A stretch of 64,000 nt of DNA from Maniola hyperantus (GCF_902806685.2 NC_048537.1:17320720-17384719), one strand, 5' to 3'. Positions 1 through 11,172 are shown, numbered from the stretch's first letter. The notes: generated by a model from the letters alone, not told the origin. Numbers and translations: made by a program.

Positions 1-181
1 AAAAGGAAAAGGTGACTGATTGATCTATCGACGCACAGCTCAAATTACTGGTCGAATCGGGCTGGAATTTGGCACGCAGATAGCTATTATGACGTAGCCA
101 TCCGCTAGGAAAGGATTTTTCAAAATTCAACCCCTAAAGGGTAAAATAGGAGTTTGAAATTTGTGTAGTCTAAGTAAGCTA
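1..181 (+). repeat. Helitron-like element (type A), cut by window start
   Basis: Type A elements in this window run from TCTAAATATATAAAA through GACTGACTGA repeats to a GTCCACGCGGAC hairpin and end in CTAGT. This copy lacks its first bases, has lost the hairpin core and ends AAGCTAGT. Non-autonomous, with no coding capacity. Confidence 0.8.
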
Positions 182-488
182 GTAACATAAGTAGAATTAA
201 TGACACGTAACTCTATCACTAAAACATAAATATCATAATAAATTATCAGCTTAGAGCTGGCATTATTGAAATCGAAAGTGTGATCTGTATGCAAATTATT
301 TTAGCTATAGACATTTCGTATTGGGTATTTATTTATTATACCCAATGAAAAAATATCTCGATTATAAAGATCTAAATATAAAACTTTTGCGTTACTAATA
401 AACACAAAAAGATTAGAAACAATAACTCTTGTCTCTTTGCAGACTAACTCGTGACTAAAATATGTATTAGTCTTGATTTTATTAAAAT
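182..488. other. AT-rich DNA, nothing recognised
   Basis: No ORF, tRNA-like box or repeat boundary that I can support. Confidence 0.5.
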
Positions 489-738
489 CATCATCATCAT
501 GATCAACCTATAGCACTACTAAGCGGAGGTCATAGTCTGCCACGGTGGGCTAGCCCTGTACAGATTGGCAGATTTCAATGGAGAACCCTCCGCCATTCAG
601 GTTTCCTCACGACGTTTTCCTTTACAGCAAAGCTATATTTCGTTAGTACTTAAGTTTGAGGTAGGCGCGTGCTCGGGTCCAAACCCCCGACCTCAAAAAT
701 AGAAGGCAGACATCTTGACTACTAGACTATCACCGCGT
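489..738 (-). repeat. tRNA-headed SINE, family C, 3' and head regions
   Basis: Family C on its own strand has an A box (TAGCCTAGTGG), a B box (GGTTCGATCC), a body with CATCGTGAGGAAACCTGCAT, and ends in (GAT)n. This degraded minus-strand copy starts with the ATC run and ends at the reversed A box (CTAGACTATCAC). Confidence 0.75.
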
Positions 739-912
739 TTTATTAAGATATTTCTTAAAGTTTATGTTTGACCAACAGGTTAGAGGTTAAACATTATCGA
801 TTAAATTCTTACTTTTTACGTAAGGTTAGCCTTATGAATAAATAATGATCTTGCAAATGTGAACAACTTCATTTTTGATAAGTTATGGAAAACTAGTAAG
901 CATTTTATAGGT

Positions 913-1098
913 AACTAGCTGCTCAGGCGAACTTCGTACCGCCTCAGTCGATTAAATTTTTTAAATTTTTCTCTCCGTAAGAACCATCCCCGTACTTCAA
1001 GGAATATTATGAAAAAAGAATTAGCGAAATCGGTTCAGCTGTTCTCGAGATTTGCAATGAGCAACACATTTAGCGATTCATTTTTATATAATATAGAG
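913..1098 (-). repeat. Helitron-like element (type 2)
   Basis: Reverse copy of the element at 35577-35770: CTAGCTGC start, GCGAACTTCGTACCGCC, GAACAGCTGAACCGATTTCG (seen reversed), and a tATATAgAGAT end. Both copies carry the CTAGT terminus on their own strand. No coding capacity. Confidence 0.7.
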
Positions 1099-1184
1099 AT
1101 AAAGATAACTATAATAAGTTACCTACATACGTTTCAACCGCTTTCATTGAATGTTTTTCTCCTCTTGTAAAGTTTTATATATTT

Positions 1185-1325
1185 TGGCTGTCCAATGCGG
1201 AAATGCAGCCTGTAATCTTGGCACCATTGCTGATCCGTTGCTCCGTTGCGACGTGATTGAAGGAGAAAACAACAAACCAATACACCAACAAACAAACACA
1301 CTTTCGCATTTATAATAGGGGTAGT
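1185..1325. repeat. Retroelement C-terminal scrap plus Helitron type E scrap
   Basis: The plus strand at 1187-1230 translates as AVQCGNAACNLGTI, matching AVQRGNSASVLGTM of the retroelement remnant at 50.2 kb. It runs straight into a reversed Helitron type E piece (CGTTGCGACGTGATT to TTATAAT). Confidence 0.65.
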
Positions 1326-1603
1326 GATTAGATATCTATGATTGAATTTAGAAAAATGTAATTCCATAACAATAGTAGGTAAAGAGAAAAGCATGACAGA
1401 CATACGAAATCACAGCGATTATTATTATATTACGTTTTACCTGATAATTAGATTAGACTCTGCTTGACTGGTCTCGTGCTGTTGATATTTTCTCTGATGT
1501 CATGCTTGTATAGACACCCAGTCGGCGCATTTCGTTAATATAACATCATCTTTTTGATAACATCCATAAAGGACCTACTACGCCATATCTACTATGCCTT
1601 AAA

Positions 1604-1705
1604 GCCTCAATAGTTCAACGTTAAAGTCCGAAAGATCGGTGGTTCAAATCCCACCCGTTGCACTAATGTCGTACTTTCTCCGAGCACAAGCTTAAAAAGT
1701 TTCAC
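1604..1705 (+). repeat. tRNA-headed SINE, family P, partial
   Basis: GCCTCAATAGTTCAACG (A box) and GGTTCAAATCCC (B box) match the head of family P, followed by the family motif GTCGTACTTTCTCC. The 3' body is missing. Confidence 0.75.
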
Positions 1706-1717
1706 ATTATATCTATT

Positions 1718-1957
1718 ACTAGCGTATGCTCGCGACTTCGTCCGCGTGGACTGCACAAATTTCAAACCCCTATTTCACCCCCTTAGTGGTTGAATTTAAA
1801 TAACCATATTTTCTTAGCGGATGCCTACGTCATAATAGCTGCATGACAAATTTCAGCCCGATCCGTCCAGTAAGTAGTTTGAGCTGTGCGTTGATAGATC
1901 AGTCAGTCAGTCAGTCAGTCAGTCAGTCAGTCACCTTTTCCATTTATATATTTAGAT
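1718..1957 (-). repeat. Helitron-like element (type A)
   Basis: Reversed CTAG end, GCTCGCGACTTCGTCCGCG, then a (CAGT)n run at 1897-1932 and TATATATTTAGATA. Near full length. Confidence 0.85.
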
Positions 1958-2189
1958 AAGTTTATATTACCTACGCAACTTTATACTATCGATTCTATTA
2001 AGAATGCTAATCAATGTAAATTAGGAAACTACCTAGTTATGCATCTTGCTTGTAAGTTGTAACATCTCTACATAACATTAATAAAGTCAGTCTATTGACT
2101 CCATTTAGTTAAAAACGCTGCGATAATATCAAAAAAACATTTTTTTTTGACAAATAGGTAACAACCATTTTAATTTTTGAATTTTTATA

Positions 2190-2412
2190 CCTATGCTCGC
2201 AACTTCGTCCGCGTGGACTACCTACACAAATTTCAAACCCCTATTTCACCCCCTTAGGGGTTGAATTTTCAAAAATCCTTTTTTAGCGGACGCCTACGTC
2301 ATAATAGCTATCTGCATGCCAAATTTCAGCCCGATCCGTCCGAGTAGTTTGAGCTTTACGTTGACAGATCAGTCAGTCAGTCAGTCACCTTGTCCTTTTA
2401 TAATAATATATT
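2190..2412 (-). repeat. Helitron-like element (type A)
   Basis: A second reversed type A copy about 230 bases downstream of the previous one, with the same internal CCCCTTAGGGGTTGAATTTT. Confidence 0.85.
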
Positions 2413-2708
2413 GATTGAGATAATTAGATTTATTAATTTCGGCTGTTAGGCAGCTCTATATTAGCTTGTTTTTATTTAAGGTAAGGTTTCGAGGCTTAGA
2501 TCAGTGTAGATATAATACACAAATATTTATAATCTAAGTAACGCAATTATCACACGCTCTGTAACTTATGTGTTAGTGTGACATCATTTTACATTTACAA
2601 GGTCATTGACGACAATTCAATAGGGTATAACAGCATAACGACCTAGACATTAGACTATAGAGCTACGAAAAGCATGAAAATTGATAATTGTAACGTGTTA
2701 AATGAATA
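2413..2708. other. AT-rich DNA, nothing recognised
   Basis: No supported feature. Confidence 0.5.
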
Positions 2709-2710
2709 AT

Positions 2711-2815
2711 ACAGTACGCCGCGGAAAATAATGTACATCGGCCTTTACAATGACGTTTCGGCTTTGTAGAGCGTTGTCTCTGTCACTCATACCTGTGTGA
2801 CGTTTTCAGTTCTCC
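2711..2815 (+). repeat. CAGTACGCG MITE, left part
   Basis: Matches the left half of the MITE at 21971-22144: CAGTACGC terminus, AATGTACATCGGCCTTTA, GTAGAGCGTTGTCTCTGTCA. The right half is absent. Confidence 0.75.
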
Positions 2816-3900
2816 AATTATACTTCTGATAAATTTTAGCGAAAAAGCTTGGTGCCGCTTCGCTTCGACTCCACGCCAATACGCTTTGAGCTTTAATTGT
2901 GATTTCAATCGGTAGGTAACTATGTCCTAACTATGGTTGTATCTACAATACGACAAGGCTCTTTTGACACTTGAATGACATTGACAGGGGGGCGCTGTTG
3001 GAGAACAAAGGCGTAGACTATTCAAACAAGAACAAAGGGGACACTTGACGGCAACGTTAGTTCCGATTTTCGCCATGCGCCAAAAGAACCTTGTCGCACT
3101 GTATGGTCCTATCTCGTAGACTTGTTATTTAACTTAAGAGCACCAGATCAGGTTTGCGGTTTTATAACTGAAAATATAAACTTGCTTAACAAATTACTTG
3201 ACATATTTTGATGCGATTATTGTGCATGATAAGGTCACGACAGAAGGCCGCTCACGACATCTGAAGTGTCCTACCGATGAGGATAATTATTATTAAAAGC
3301 AATGTTTGTTGAACGTGACAACTGATAATGTAAACTTGTTTGTGATAAATGATAATTAACCGTGATTATGTACGCTATTAGGCATGTGATTATTTCGATT
3401 GTCGGCTAATTAAATTAATGATCATTTATAGAAGGTTCTATAAATGTGATCACTGAGATCATTTATATTATGATTTCCCATAAAAATTCTGCTTATAAGA
3501 CGAGTTAGCTCTTGACTGCGATCTCGTCTGGTGGTAATAGTGATTTTTTTTTATTTTTTTTTATTTGGGACAGTAAACAATTGCATATTAAAAGTTAAAA
3601 CTAGGTACGACTTAAATCTAACAAAATTGATAAATATGTAATCCACTACACTATCCACAGCTTACTACAAATAACTAGGGCGACACAACATTAACAAACA
3701 TATACAATACATACATATATATAATAATATAAAAATACAAGCAAACGACTAAACTATACATAAAAATTTAAAAAACTAATCGCGCTAATAAAAATAAAAA
3801 AAAGTCTTATTTACAAAATAAGGGAGACATTCAATACAAAAATACATAATCATAACACTGTTGGTGTGATGAATGATGATGCAGTCTAAGATGCTCTGCG
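2816..3900. other. Unassigned AT-rich DNA
   Basis: No gene seen. A scrap of SINE family D (reversed) lies near 3497-3540, and a T-rich tract at 3545-3570 may be a retroelement tail. Confidence 0.45.
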
Positions 3901-3919
3901 CTTGGCTTTAAAGGTGCCT

Positions 3920-4300
3920 ATTTACCCTTGGTGGTCAAATGTGGTGCTGGAGGCGGATGTTACGGATTCTGTGGACTGCCAAGCGCACAAACGTGTCTAT
4001 CCTTTCGCAACTCGGAATCACTGCTCGACTCTCCTCCATACCAACGACTGCTCTCTTATTTCGGCCACATCATACGGCGGGGGGACGGCAGCTTAGAAAA
4101 GCTAATAGTGACGGGCAATACTGAGGGCAAAAGAGCGAGAGGCCGCTCACCAACTGGGTGGTCAGACCAGTCAAAGGGATCCAGCAGTTGTGGATTTTAT
4201 CACATAGTTAAGATGGCCACCAACAGAAGCCGGTGGAAACAGATATAATCCATTCGAGGGAAGTTTGTCAGGACCATGATCTTCAGCAATGAAGGAACGA
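3920..4300 (+). pseudogene. LINE reverse-transcriptase ORF, C-terminal remnant
   Basis: With frame shifts, the plus strand reads WRRMLRILWTAKRTNVSILS, then LLSYFGHIIRRGDGSLEKLI and GKRARGRSP. This is the C-terminal pattern of RTE-like LINE proteins common in Lepidoptera (known family, from memory). At least one frameshift lies between 4040 and 4080. The (AG)n tract at 4300-4329 follows. Confidence 0.7.
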
Positions 4301-4330
4301 CCAGAGAGAGCGAGAGAGAGAGAGAGAGAT

Positions 4331-4960
4331 TTACCCTTGATTTGAAAGTGCATAGGTACTTATCTTAGGTAAGTATAAATGGAGGGGAAATGAAATAACT
4401 TCGTCCACCTGAATTTAGTTTTTTTTAAAACCCGTGAGAACTATTTGATTATACGGGTTAAAAAGTAGCTTATAGGTATCCTTCCCCAAATGAAATCTAT
4501 CTCTGTACCAAGTAGATGTTGCCTCCAACTTTATCGACGTTTTTTTTTTAATTACCAACATAAAGAATGTTTAACAAATCCAATTTAGACACAGCTAAAA
4601 ACCACGAAGGTTTAAAAAGTGTATCATTCCGTCTACTTCTTAATACATAATAACGTGGATTTAGGTATTTAACCCGTGAGAAATTTAGCTTTGCCGGGAT
4701 AAAAGATTCGAGTGACAGCATTAATTTGTAGGCACTAAGTAAGCTCTACTACTAAAAACTAAACATTACTTGTACTTTCTCTATTAACATTAAAACAAGT
4801 AGTATCGTCACTTCCGGCTCATTACGGCGTCACGGACAATAAAGATTGATTCAATGGTCATATAGAGGCTCCATAAAACACCTGCATACCACTAATTAGC
4901 TAATTTGTTTTATTTATTAGTGCCTTCTTCTGATATGCCGATTCAACGCTTTACAGAGGC
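4331..4960. other. Unassigned AT-rich DNA
   Basis: No supported ORF or repeat boundary. A CCCGTGAGAA motif occurs twice, at 4431 and 4674. Confidence 0.4.
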
Positions 4961-5022
4961 TGTTTAAAAAATCTTAAAGCCTACACATTCGCCTGCTCAG
5001 CGGCCAATCTTTTTCTAATTCG

Positions 5023-5178
5023 GGTTTCTACACGACATGGTACCGGAATGCTAAATAGCTTGGCGGCACAGCCACGGCCGAAGCCTCCCACCAGACCAGA
5101 CCAGAGAAATTATAAAATTCCAAACCCCTGCCGTGAACTGAACCCGGGACCTCCCACTAACAAGACCACAGCGCTTAC
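5023..5178 (-). repeat. tRNA-headed SINE, family D, partial
   Basis: Family D on its own strand: A box GGCGCAGTGGTGAGCG, B box GGGTTCGATTCC, body with GGCTTCGGCCGTGGCTAGTT, poly(A) tail. This reversed copy keeps the middle and the B box (CCCGGGACCTCCCACTAA). Confidence 0.8.
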
Positions 5179-5209
5179 TATATATTACTATATATACGCT
5201 ATATTTTTT

Positions 5210-5362
5210 TTTAAAGAATATTATCCATGTTAGTCATGACTAATATTCCCCTTTCCCCTCCAACTAAGCGTAAAGCTTGTGCTAGGAGTAGGTACGACAA
5301 TAGTGCAACGGGTGGGGTTTGAACCGCCGACCTTTTGGAACTCCGTTGAGTTATTGATGATC
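5210..5362 (-). repeat. tRNA-headed SINE, family P
   Basis: Reversed copy: A-tail side at 5210, ACTAATATTCCCCTTTCCCC, and the tRNA head with reversed B box GGGTTTGAACCGCCGACC. Confidence 0.8.
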
Positions 5363-5403
5363 TCATTGTTCGCTCTTTAGATCTTTACCAGTGTTGAGCT
5401 AAG

Positions 5404-5735
5404 TTAGACTGGGGGCACACGACGCGTTGCGGCGCCGCACCGCAAAGATTTCACTATATCAGCGGGCACACGTGCGGTGCGGCGGCGCCGCAACGTTGTT
5501 ATGTCGCAGCGGCGCCGTAGCAGCGTTGGACAGTGTCTTTCCTTGTGACGCATAAACAACTGAGCGGTGCCGCTCCGACGTCGCAACGCATTTTCCCCTC
5601 CCCGCCTCGTCTCGGTGGTTGCAAGTCCGGTGCGGCGCCGGAGCGCATCGTGTGACATGCCACAGATATTTCTATGTAAGACGACGCAGCGACGCCGCAC
5701 GCGCCGCCGCAACGCATCGTGTGTCCCCGCTCTTA
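5404..5735. mobile_element. GC-rich foldback (MITE-like) element
   Basis: Left end GGGGGCACACGACGCGTTGC and right end (reversed) GGGGACACACGATGCGTTGC are inverted copies. Between them GCGGCGCC motifs recur. GC content is far above the surroundings. The long Arg-rich ORFs here are by-products of CGCCGC repeats. Probably a non-autonomous DNA transposon. Confidence 0.65.
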
Positions 5736-5996
5736 CATAGACCGTAAGTCTACGAGGCTACCACAGGGAAAAAAGTGTGATTATGTCATAAAGTTATAAC
5801 ATTATTGTAATTAGGATGGATACTGTGTTTGCATGTAAATTACTACTCGATGATGACACTCGGTGTTGGTTTGCTTTACACATTTATAATAAGTAGGTAC
5901 CTAATATGACAACTCCGAGGATTTTTATGACACGAAAATATTCAAAACAGCATTGAAATGTAATATGGTGTTCGTCGCAATGAAAACCATACAAAT

Positions 5997-6075
5997 GATT
6001 AATTCGAAAGTGTGTCTGTCTTTTGAGGAAATTTGGTACAGGGATAGCCTGCATCCCGGGGGCGGACATAAGTTA
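5997..6075 (+). repeat. Helitron type E scrap
   Basis: CGAAAGTGTGTCTGTC, then GGAAATTTGGTACAGGGATA and GCATCCCGGGGGCGGACATA, as in the fuller copies at 15176 and 38670. Confidence 0.65.
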
Positions 6076-6082
6076 ATTCTCT

Positions 6083-6468
6083 GGGTTCCGTACCTCAAAA
6101 GGAAAAACGGAACCCTTATAGGATCACTTTGTTGTGTCTGTAAAGAAACCTACAGGGTACTTCCCGTTGACCTAAAATGATGAAATTTGGCAAATAGGTA
6201 GGTCTCATAGCAGACATAAGGGGAAAAATCTGAAACCGTGAATTTTTGGTAACATCACACAAAAAAAAAAATTGTGGTCTTAAACTAATAATTAGTATTA
6301 TCAATTTTCAAAGTAAGATATCAAGTGGGGTATCATATGAAAGGGCTTCACCTGTACATTCTAAAACAAATTTTTATTTATTTTTATGGATCATAGTTTT
6401 TGAATTATCGTGCAAAATGTCGAAAAAATACGACTGTACTGACGCCTGACTCACACTTGGCCGGTTTT
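6083..6468 (-). repeat. Dispersed repeat family B
   Basis: Family B, about 430 bases: CCGGCCAAGTGCGAGTCAGG start, TTTTTCGACATTTTGCACG, ending TTGAGGTACGGAACCCTAAA. This reversed copy runs from GGGTTCCGTACCTCAAAAGG to CACTTGGCCGGTTTTT. No coding capacity. Confidence 0.85.
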
Positions 6469-6824
6469 TATTCCATAAGGATCTTATATCTATTCTTTAC
6501 ATCCATAAGTAAAAAGTTCATTCAATCAAAAGTTCTCATAGTGGCCAAACTAAAACGGTAAAAGAGTAGACCAACATCTAAATTAAAAGAAATACAAAAA
6601 ATCTTATGTACGTTAGGTATACACAAAAATTAAACTGACTGACTGACTAGTGACTACAGTACCTATAGCTTGAACCACGGGATCCAGAAACTTGTCATTT
6701 TGCGTGTACCTTTCTTAATAGCGTAGACCCCACTCAGAAAAGATTTTCATTAAAAATTCCAAACCCCATTGTTATTGTAACAAATATGACCTACCAAATA
6801 CAATCAATATGTACCTACATAATA

Positions 6825-7125
6825 AAATGCATTTGAACTCTATAATTTTCAATGTTAAAACCATAATTTCGCATCCCGAATAAAAAATTACAACCATAGA
6901 AAAATGCATCGCTTGCTCATGAAAATGCCAGTGGTCGCCTTTGAGAACATTATTTTGAACTAAGGTTTCCTCACGATGTTTTCCGTCACAGTTAAGGCAT
7001 AAAATAAAAATAATGTAGATCTTAATAAATAAAAAACACCTAGCTACCATTAAATTGCATCTAAACACTATAATTTTCAATGCTAAACACACGAATTTTC
7101 CGCATACCAATAAAAAAGAACAACC
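6825..7125. repeat. Diverged direct repeat, two copies
   Basis: ACTCTATAATTTTCAATG (about 6837) and ACACTATAATTTTCAATG (about 7064) sit in longer similar blocks about 227 bases apart. A reversed scrap of SINE C (GGTTTCCTCACGATGTTTTC) lies between them at 6963. Confidence 0.6.
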
Positions 7126-7360
7126 TTAGAAAAAATAGACATACCTAATAAATCAGGCACACACTAATATCCCAGAAGTGATGAACGTATGTGATATCGG
7201 CATTAAACATTAATTGGAAACACGCGCGGTACAGGTGCGCGCGCGCAACTCTCTGTTACGTGAATGACGTGCTATCGCGCAGAGCACGCGACGGCTGTTG
7301 TAGATCTTAATTTCAAAACAATGTTTTGAAGCCCCTAAATAATATTCTTGTATGTGACGA
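7126..7360. other. Unassigned DNA, locally GC-rich
   Basis: GCGCGCGC-rich tract at 7225-7290; no ORF or repeat recognised. Confidence 0.4.
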
Positions 7361-7535
7361 GAGCCGTGATAGCCTAGTGGCTATTTCCTATTATTCGGAA
7401 GGTCGGGGTTCGATCTCTTGTTTTAAAGGTAAAGGAAAATATCGTGAGGAAACCTGGATGCCAGAGAGTTCTCCAAAATATTCTTAAATGTGAAATCTGC
7501 CAATCCGCACTGGCAGTGTGGTCTGTTGTACTATG
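7361..7535 (+). repeat. tRNA-headed SINE, family C, 5' part
   Basis: A box GATAGCCTAGTGG, B box GGGGTTCGATCTC, then GTGAGGAAACCTGGATGCC. It lacks the 3' end. Confidence 0.8.
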
Positions 7536-7572
7536 GCCTTCACCTTCACCACCACCTATAACTGCTTCTATT

Positions 7573-7640
7573 CATCATCATCATCGTCAACAGATAGACG
7601 TCCACTGCTAGTCATAGATCCCTTGGAGAGACTTCGCCAT
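7573..7640 (-). repeat. RTE-type LINE 3' end
   Basis: ATC run then GTCAACAGATAGACGTCCAC, the reversed 3' end and (GAT)n tail seen complete at 9200-9390 and 16012-16380. Confidence 0.7.
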
Positions 7641-7674
7641 CCAGTGGTTCCCAGCGACCGTTTGTTGATGTCGT

Positions 7675-7985
7675 ATGTCATCATCATCATCACGATCAAC
7701 CCATCACCGGCTCACTACAGAGCACGGGTCTCCTCTCAGAGTGAGAAGGGTTTTGGCCATAGTCTACCACGCCGGGCACGTGCGGATTGGTAGACTTCAC
7801 ACACCTTTGAGAACATTATGGAGGACTCTCAGGCATGCAGGTTTCCTCATGCACGATGTTTACCTTCTGATGTTTAATTAATTAAAACGCACATAACTCC
7901 GAAAAGTTAGAGGTGCGTGCCCGGGATCGAACCCCCGACCTCCGATTAGAAGGCGGACGTCCTAACCACTAGGCTATCACAGCTA
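7675..7985 (-). repeat. tRNA-headed SINE, family C, near full length
   Basis: Reversed: ATC run, CCCATCACCGGCTCACTACA, CGTCCTAACCACTAGGCTAT. Both promoter boxes are present. The A box is duplicated just beyond it (CCTAGTGGTTAGGATGTCG at 7987). Confidence 0.85.
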
Positions 7986-8029
7986 GCCTAGTGGTTAGGA
8001 TGTCGTATGTACACATATGTACATGTATG

Positions 8030-8178
8030 CAGTGGCGTGTACAGGGTTTGAAGCCAGGGTGGCATTAGGTACGAACCTGTTTACTGGCAGGTCATAATGA
8101 AAAATATGGTCATAATGATAAATAGCTTACAACTGGGGTAAGCAGTGCATTTATGCCTCTATGACCTGCACTCTACTG
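8030..8178. mobile_element. hAT-type MITE (CAGTGGCG family), degraded
   Basis: Left terminus CAGTGGCGTGTAC; right terminus reads GACCTGCACTCTACTG, a mutated copy of GACCTGCACGCCACTG seen in the intact copies at 37090 and 49803. The flanking 8-mers are similar but not identical. Confidence 0.7.
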
Positions 8179-8280
8179 CATGTCATAGAGGTCTTCTAAC
8201 TAACCTACATAATATTAATGTAGCTTCGTTAAATTAAAAATAGGACAAACATCTCACAAAAATTTGGAAAATAACAAAAA

Positions 8281-8515
8281 TCGCCCAAGTGCAAGTCGAC
8301 CTCGCACACGAAGGGTTCCGTACTATCGTACAAGAAACACCACTTTTTATTTATTTGTAATTTTTCGATGGTCATTTTGTAATTTTTATTATTTGTTATT
8401 ATAGCGGCAGTAGAAATATAAATTCTATTAATTTCAAGTTTTTCAACTTCTACCTATTACGGTTCACGAGATACAGCCCGCTGACAGACAGACGGACGGA
8501 CGGACAGCGAAGTTT
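8281..8515 (+). repeat. Family B-related repeat (B2)
   Basis: GCCCAAGTGCAAGTCGACCT, AGGGTTCCGTAC and a GACGGACGGACGGACAG run. Related to, but shorter and different inside from, family B. Confidence 0.6.
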
Positions 8516-8525
8516 TATTAGTAAC

Positions 8526-8755
8526 TAGCTTATGCTCGCGACTTCGTCCGCGTGGACTTCACAAATTTCAAACCCCTATTTCACCCCCTTAGGGATTGAA
8601 TTTTCAAAACTCCTTTCTTAGCGGATGCCTACGTCATAATAGCTATCTGCATGCCAAATTTCAGCCCAATCCGTCCAGTAGTTTGAGCTGTGCGTTGATA
8701 GATCAGTCAGTCAGTCAGGCAGTCAGTCACCTTTTCATTTTATATATTTAGATTA
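8526..8755 (-). repeat. Helitron-like element (type A)
   Basis: Full reversed copy from CTAGCTTATGCTCGCG to TTATATATTTAGAT. Confidence 0.88.
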
Positions 8756-9199
8756 GGTCCCGTTGTCATCATTCTGAAAATGAAACTTTTTCGGGATTTA
8801 AATTTTAAACACAAGTCAACCTTACATTAAAATAGTTGGACTAAAATGAGGAATTTTGAGGAGATACGCATCGCATGCTAAGAGGTGGAGGTATGAGGAA
8901 ATTCCTCATAACACCGCCCTGACTGGAATATATAATGTAGTTAAATGTTTACGTGCTCCATACGTTAATACGGTAATATGTAGTAATAGACGTAGCTCGT
9001 TTTATACGGTAATCATTTATTTGCCTAATTACCTGTTTAAAATTTTAAGTGGCGCCGAGCGATTATTTTGTTGTAAAATAAGTTGTGAAAATTATTAAAT
9101 ATAAAATGTGCAAGTGTTTGTTTGTTGTTTTGTTCTTCAGTCACGCCGCAAAGTGATTTGTGAGTGATTTTTGCATAGTTATAGTTAGAGTGATATAAT
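8756..9199. other. Unassigned AT-rich DNA
   Basis: A Helitron E scrap (TTTGTTTGTTGTTTTGTTCT, TTCAGTCACGCCGCAA) near 9115-9155; otherwise nothing. Confidence 0.45.
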
Positions 9200-9390
9200 T
9201 ACTTTTTATCCCGGTTTAAGCAAGCGTAGTGTGGGACGCCCTCCAGCACGATGGACCGACGATATAAAGAGGGTGGCGGGAAGTGGCTGGATGAGGAAGG
9301 CTGAGAACCGGGTGTGGTGGCGCTCTTTAGGGAAGGCCTATGTCCAACAGTGGACGTCCACAGGCTGATGATGATGATGATGATGATGAA
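9200..9390 (+). pseudogene. RTE-type LINE, 3' end with (GAT)n tail
   Basis: Translates in part as SVGRPPARWTDDIKRVAGSG, then WWRSLGKAYVQQWTSTG and stop: the C-terminus typical of lepidopteran RTE-like ORFs. The tail is (GAT)n at 9367-9390. 5' truncated. Confidence 0.85.
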
Positions 9391-9590
9391 GAATCAAATA
9401 GTTCTTAGGAGATTTTTAAAAACCTAAATCCACGCAAATAAATTTGTGGGCATCAGCTAGTAGTAGATAACTTTAATGCAGTTAGGCATCTTTTCGAGAG
9501 TTGTGATCAGATGCTATCAGTAGGAAAAAATGGGATTTTTAAAACCGAAATCCACGCGGACGAAGTCGCGGTTCCGGTATCTTTGTTTTT

Positions 9591-9997
9591 TCAACCCTGA
9601 ACGTCTTTCATACTCAATGTTTTTATTTTTTATTTTTTTTATTGGTTTGCCCACAGATAGTACACATATTATAAAATAACAATTACAATTCACAGAGAAA
9701 AAATTTAGAGTGTACACCCAATTACTGGCAAACCATGTGCATTTTAAAAGTTTGCAAGTGCGGGATTACCAGTTAACTTAAAGCTAAAAATACAAATATG
9801 AAAAAATAAAAAATAAAAACACTGCAATTTACAATAGTACTAAATATTAAATACTAAATATTACATAAAACAAGTTTATAATGCTGCATCAATATACTGA
9901 TGCAGCATTTTTTGTACTGCTGCAAGGAGAGTGAATGAGGATCTATTATCATATTTTTCGCAGTTTTAAAAAGATTAGATGTTTAATTAGTATTAAG
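9591..9997. other. Unassigned AT-rich DNA with one perfect stem
   Basis: Between Helitron E scraps (9410-9466, 9533-9590) and the GC-rich block, the only structure is an inverted repeat AATGCTGCATCA / TGATGCAGCATT at 9880-9911 followed by a T run. Its role is unknown. Confidence 0.5.
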
Positions 9998-10950
9998 GTC
10001 TACAGTGCGCTGCGCGTCACTGTACCTATTTCTATCATTTTGTATGGCGCATATCGCACTACAGGGGCGCTGCACAGCGCTTCACCGCGCGTTGCCGCGC
10101 GTCGCGGCTGGGAGAATATTGTGAAGCGCAGCACAGTAACGCTCTTTGCAGCGACGCTAGTGCGACATACTCGGCGGCGCGTGGCGTCGCTTCAGAATGC
10201 GTACGGCGCTCGGATAAGATACACGCGCATCGAGTTAAGTATTTAATGTAAAGGCGTGATAGACCTCAAAATAAGGCATCCGGCAGGCTCGGGGCCACCT
10301 GGGTCGCGCCGGACTACGAGACCTCAAAGATCCTCATCGGACACGGCTGTTTCCGGGCGCGCCTGCATAGGATGACGTTGTGCGAGAGCCCGGCGTGCGA
10401 GTGCGGCTTTGGCGACGAGGATAGGCACCATGTGCTGTGGGAGTGTCCCCTTTATGAGGACTTGCGAGTGACGATGTTGGATGGGATCGTACGCGGGGAA
10501 GCGGGGCCGGTCTTCTACACGGACCTCGTCTCATCGGCGGGGAACTACAACCGGCTACGGGAATTCGCGCACCATTGGCATAAGAGGCGAAGCAGCTCGG
10601 AGCGTACAGGTGCCAGGTCGGCACCACGGAGGAGCAGCAGCGGAGATCACAGCTGTGTTAGTGACGTCTAGCCCCCAAGGGGGGAGAGTGAGCATAAGGG
10701 ACAAGGAAGAGACAAATAATTTGTAGGGAGTCAAGAAGGCGCCCCGGGAAAATGCCAAGAGCAAGTACCGAACGGGCGCCCTCCCGCGATTCGGCCCATA
10801 TAACCGAGAGGTTGGTGGGGCCATGGGAGGTGGAGGGTTGTCCCAGACCTCAAAATAAATAACGTAGATTTAATTTTTGCACGTGACGGGCTCTTAGAAG
10901 TATATCTGCAGCGACGCGTAGCGCAGCGCAACTGCGTGTAATTTCGTTCA
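9998..10950. mobile_element. GC-rich foldback element split by a LINE
   Basis: The left part (9998-10260) opens ACAGTGCGCTGCGCGTCACT. The right part (10859-10950) ends CAGCGACGCGTAGCGCAGCG, an inverted relative of the left end. The LINE at 10275-10844 sits between them. Confidence 0.5.
10275..10844 (+). mobile_element. 5'-truncated non-LTR retrotransposon (R1/jockey-like)
   Basis: Flanked by an exact 14-base target duplication, AGACCTCAAAATAA, at 10261-10274 and 10845-10858. The ORF at the left reads SKILIGHGCFRARLHRM, then CECGFGDEDRHHVLWECPLY, the Cys/His motif at the ORF2 C-terminus of R1- and jockey-type LINEs. The stop near 10670 is followed by a short 3' UTR. High GC compared with its target. 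Confidence 0.88.
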
Positions 10951-11172
10951 GGCATTGACGCGTATGTAGTGTGTCTAACACTCCAGCAAAGCGAGGTCAG
11001 ACTGAACAGTCAGTCAGTCAACACTGAATACCAGGCCGCTAGCACGTTTGTGATGTTAGCCCAACATGTTTGGCAGTCGTGGATAACTCGACAGAATACT
11101 AATCACCTATAGATCACTTGTCATTGTTTTTTTGTTGACATAGAGAAGCGAGGTCGACGCTTAACGAATCTA

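Noticed and set aside
5404..5717. Arg-rich ORFs of 72-102 codons
   Set aside because: They follow from CGCCGC-type repeats of a foldback element; no start context or conservation.
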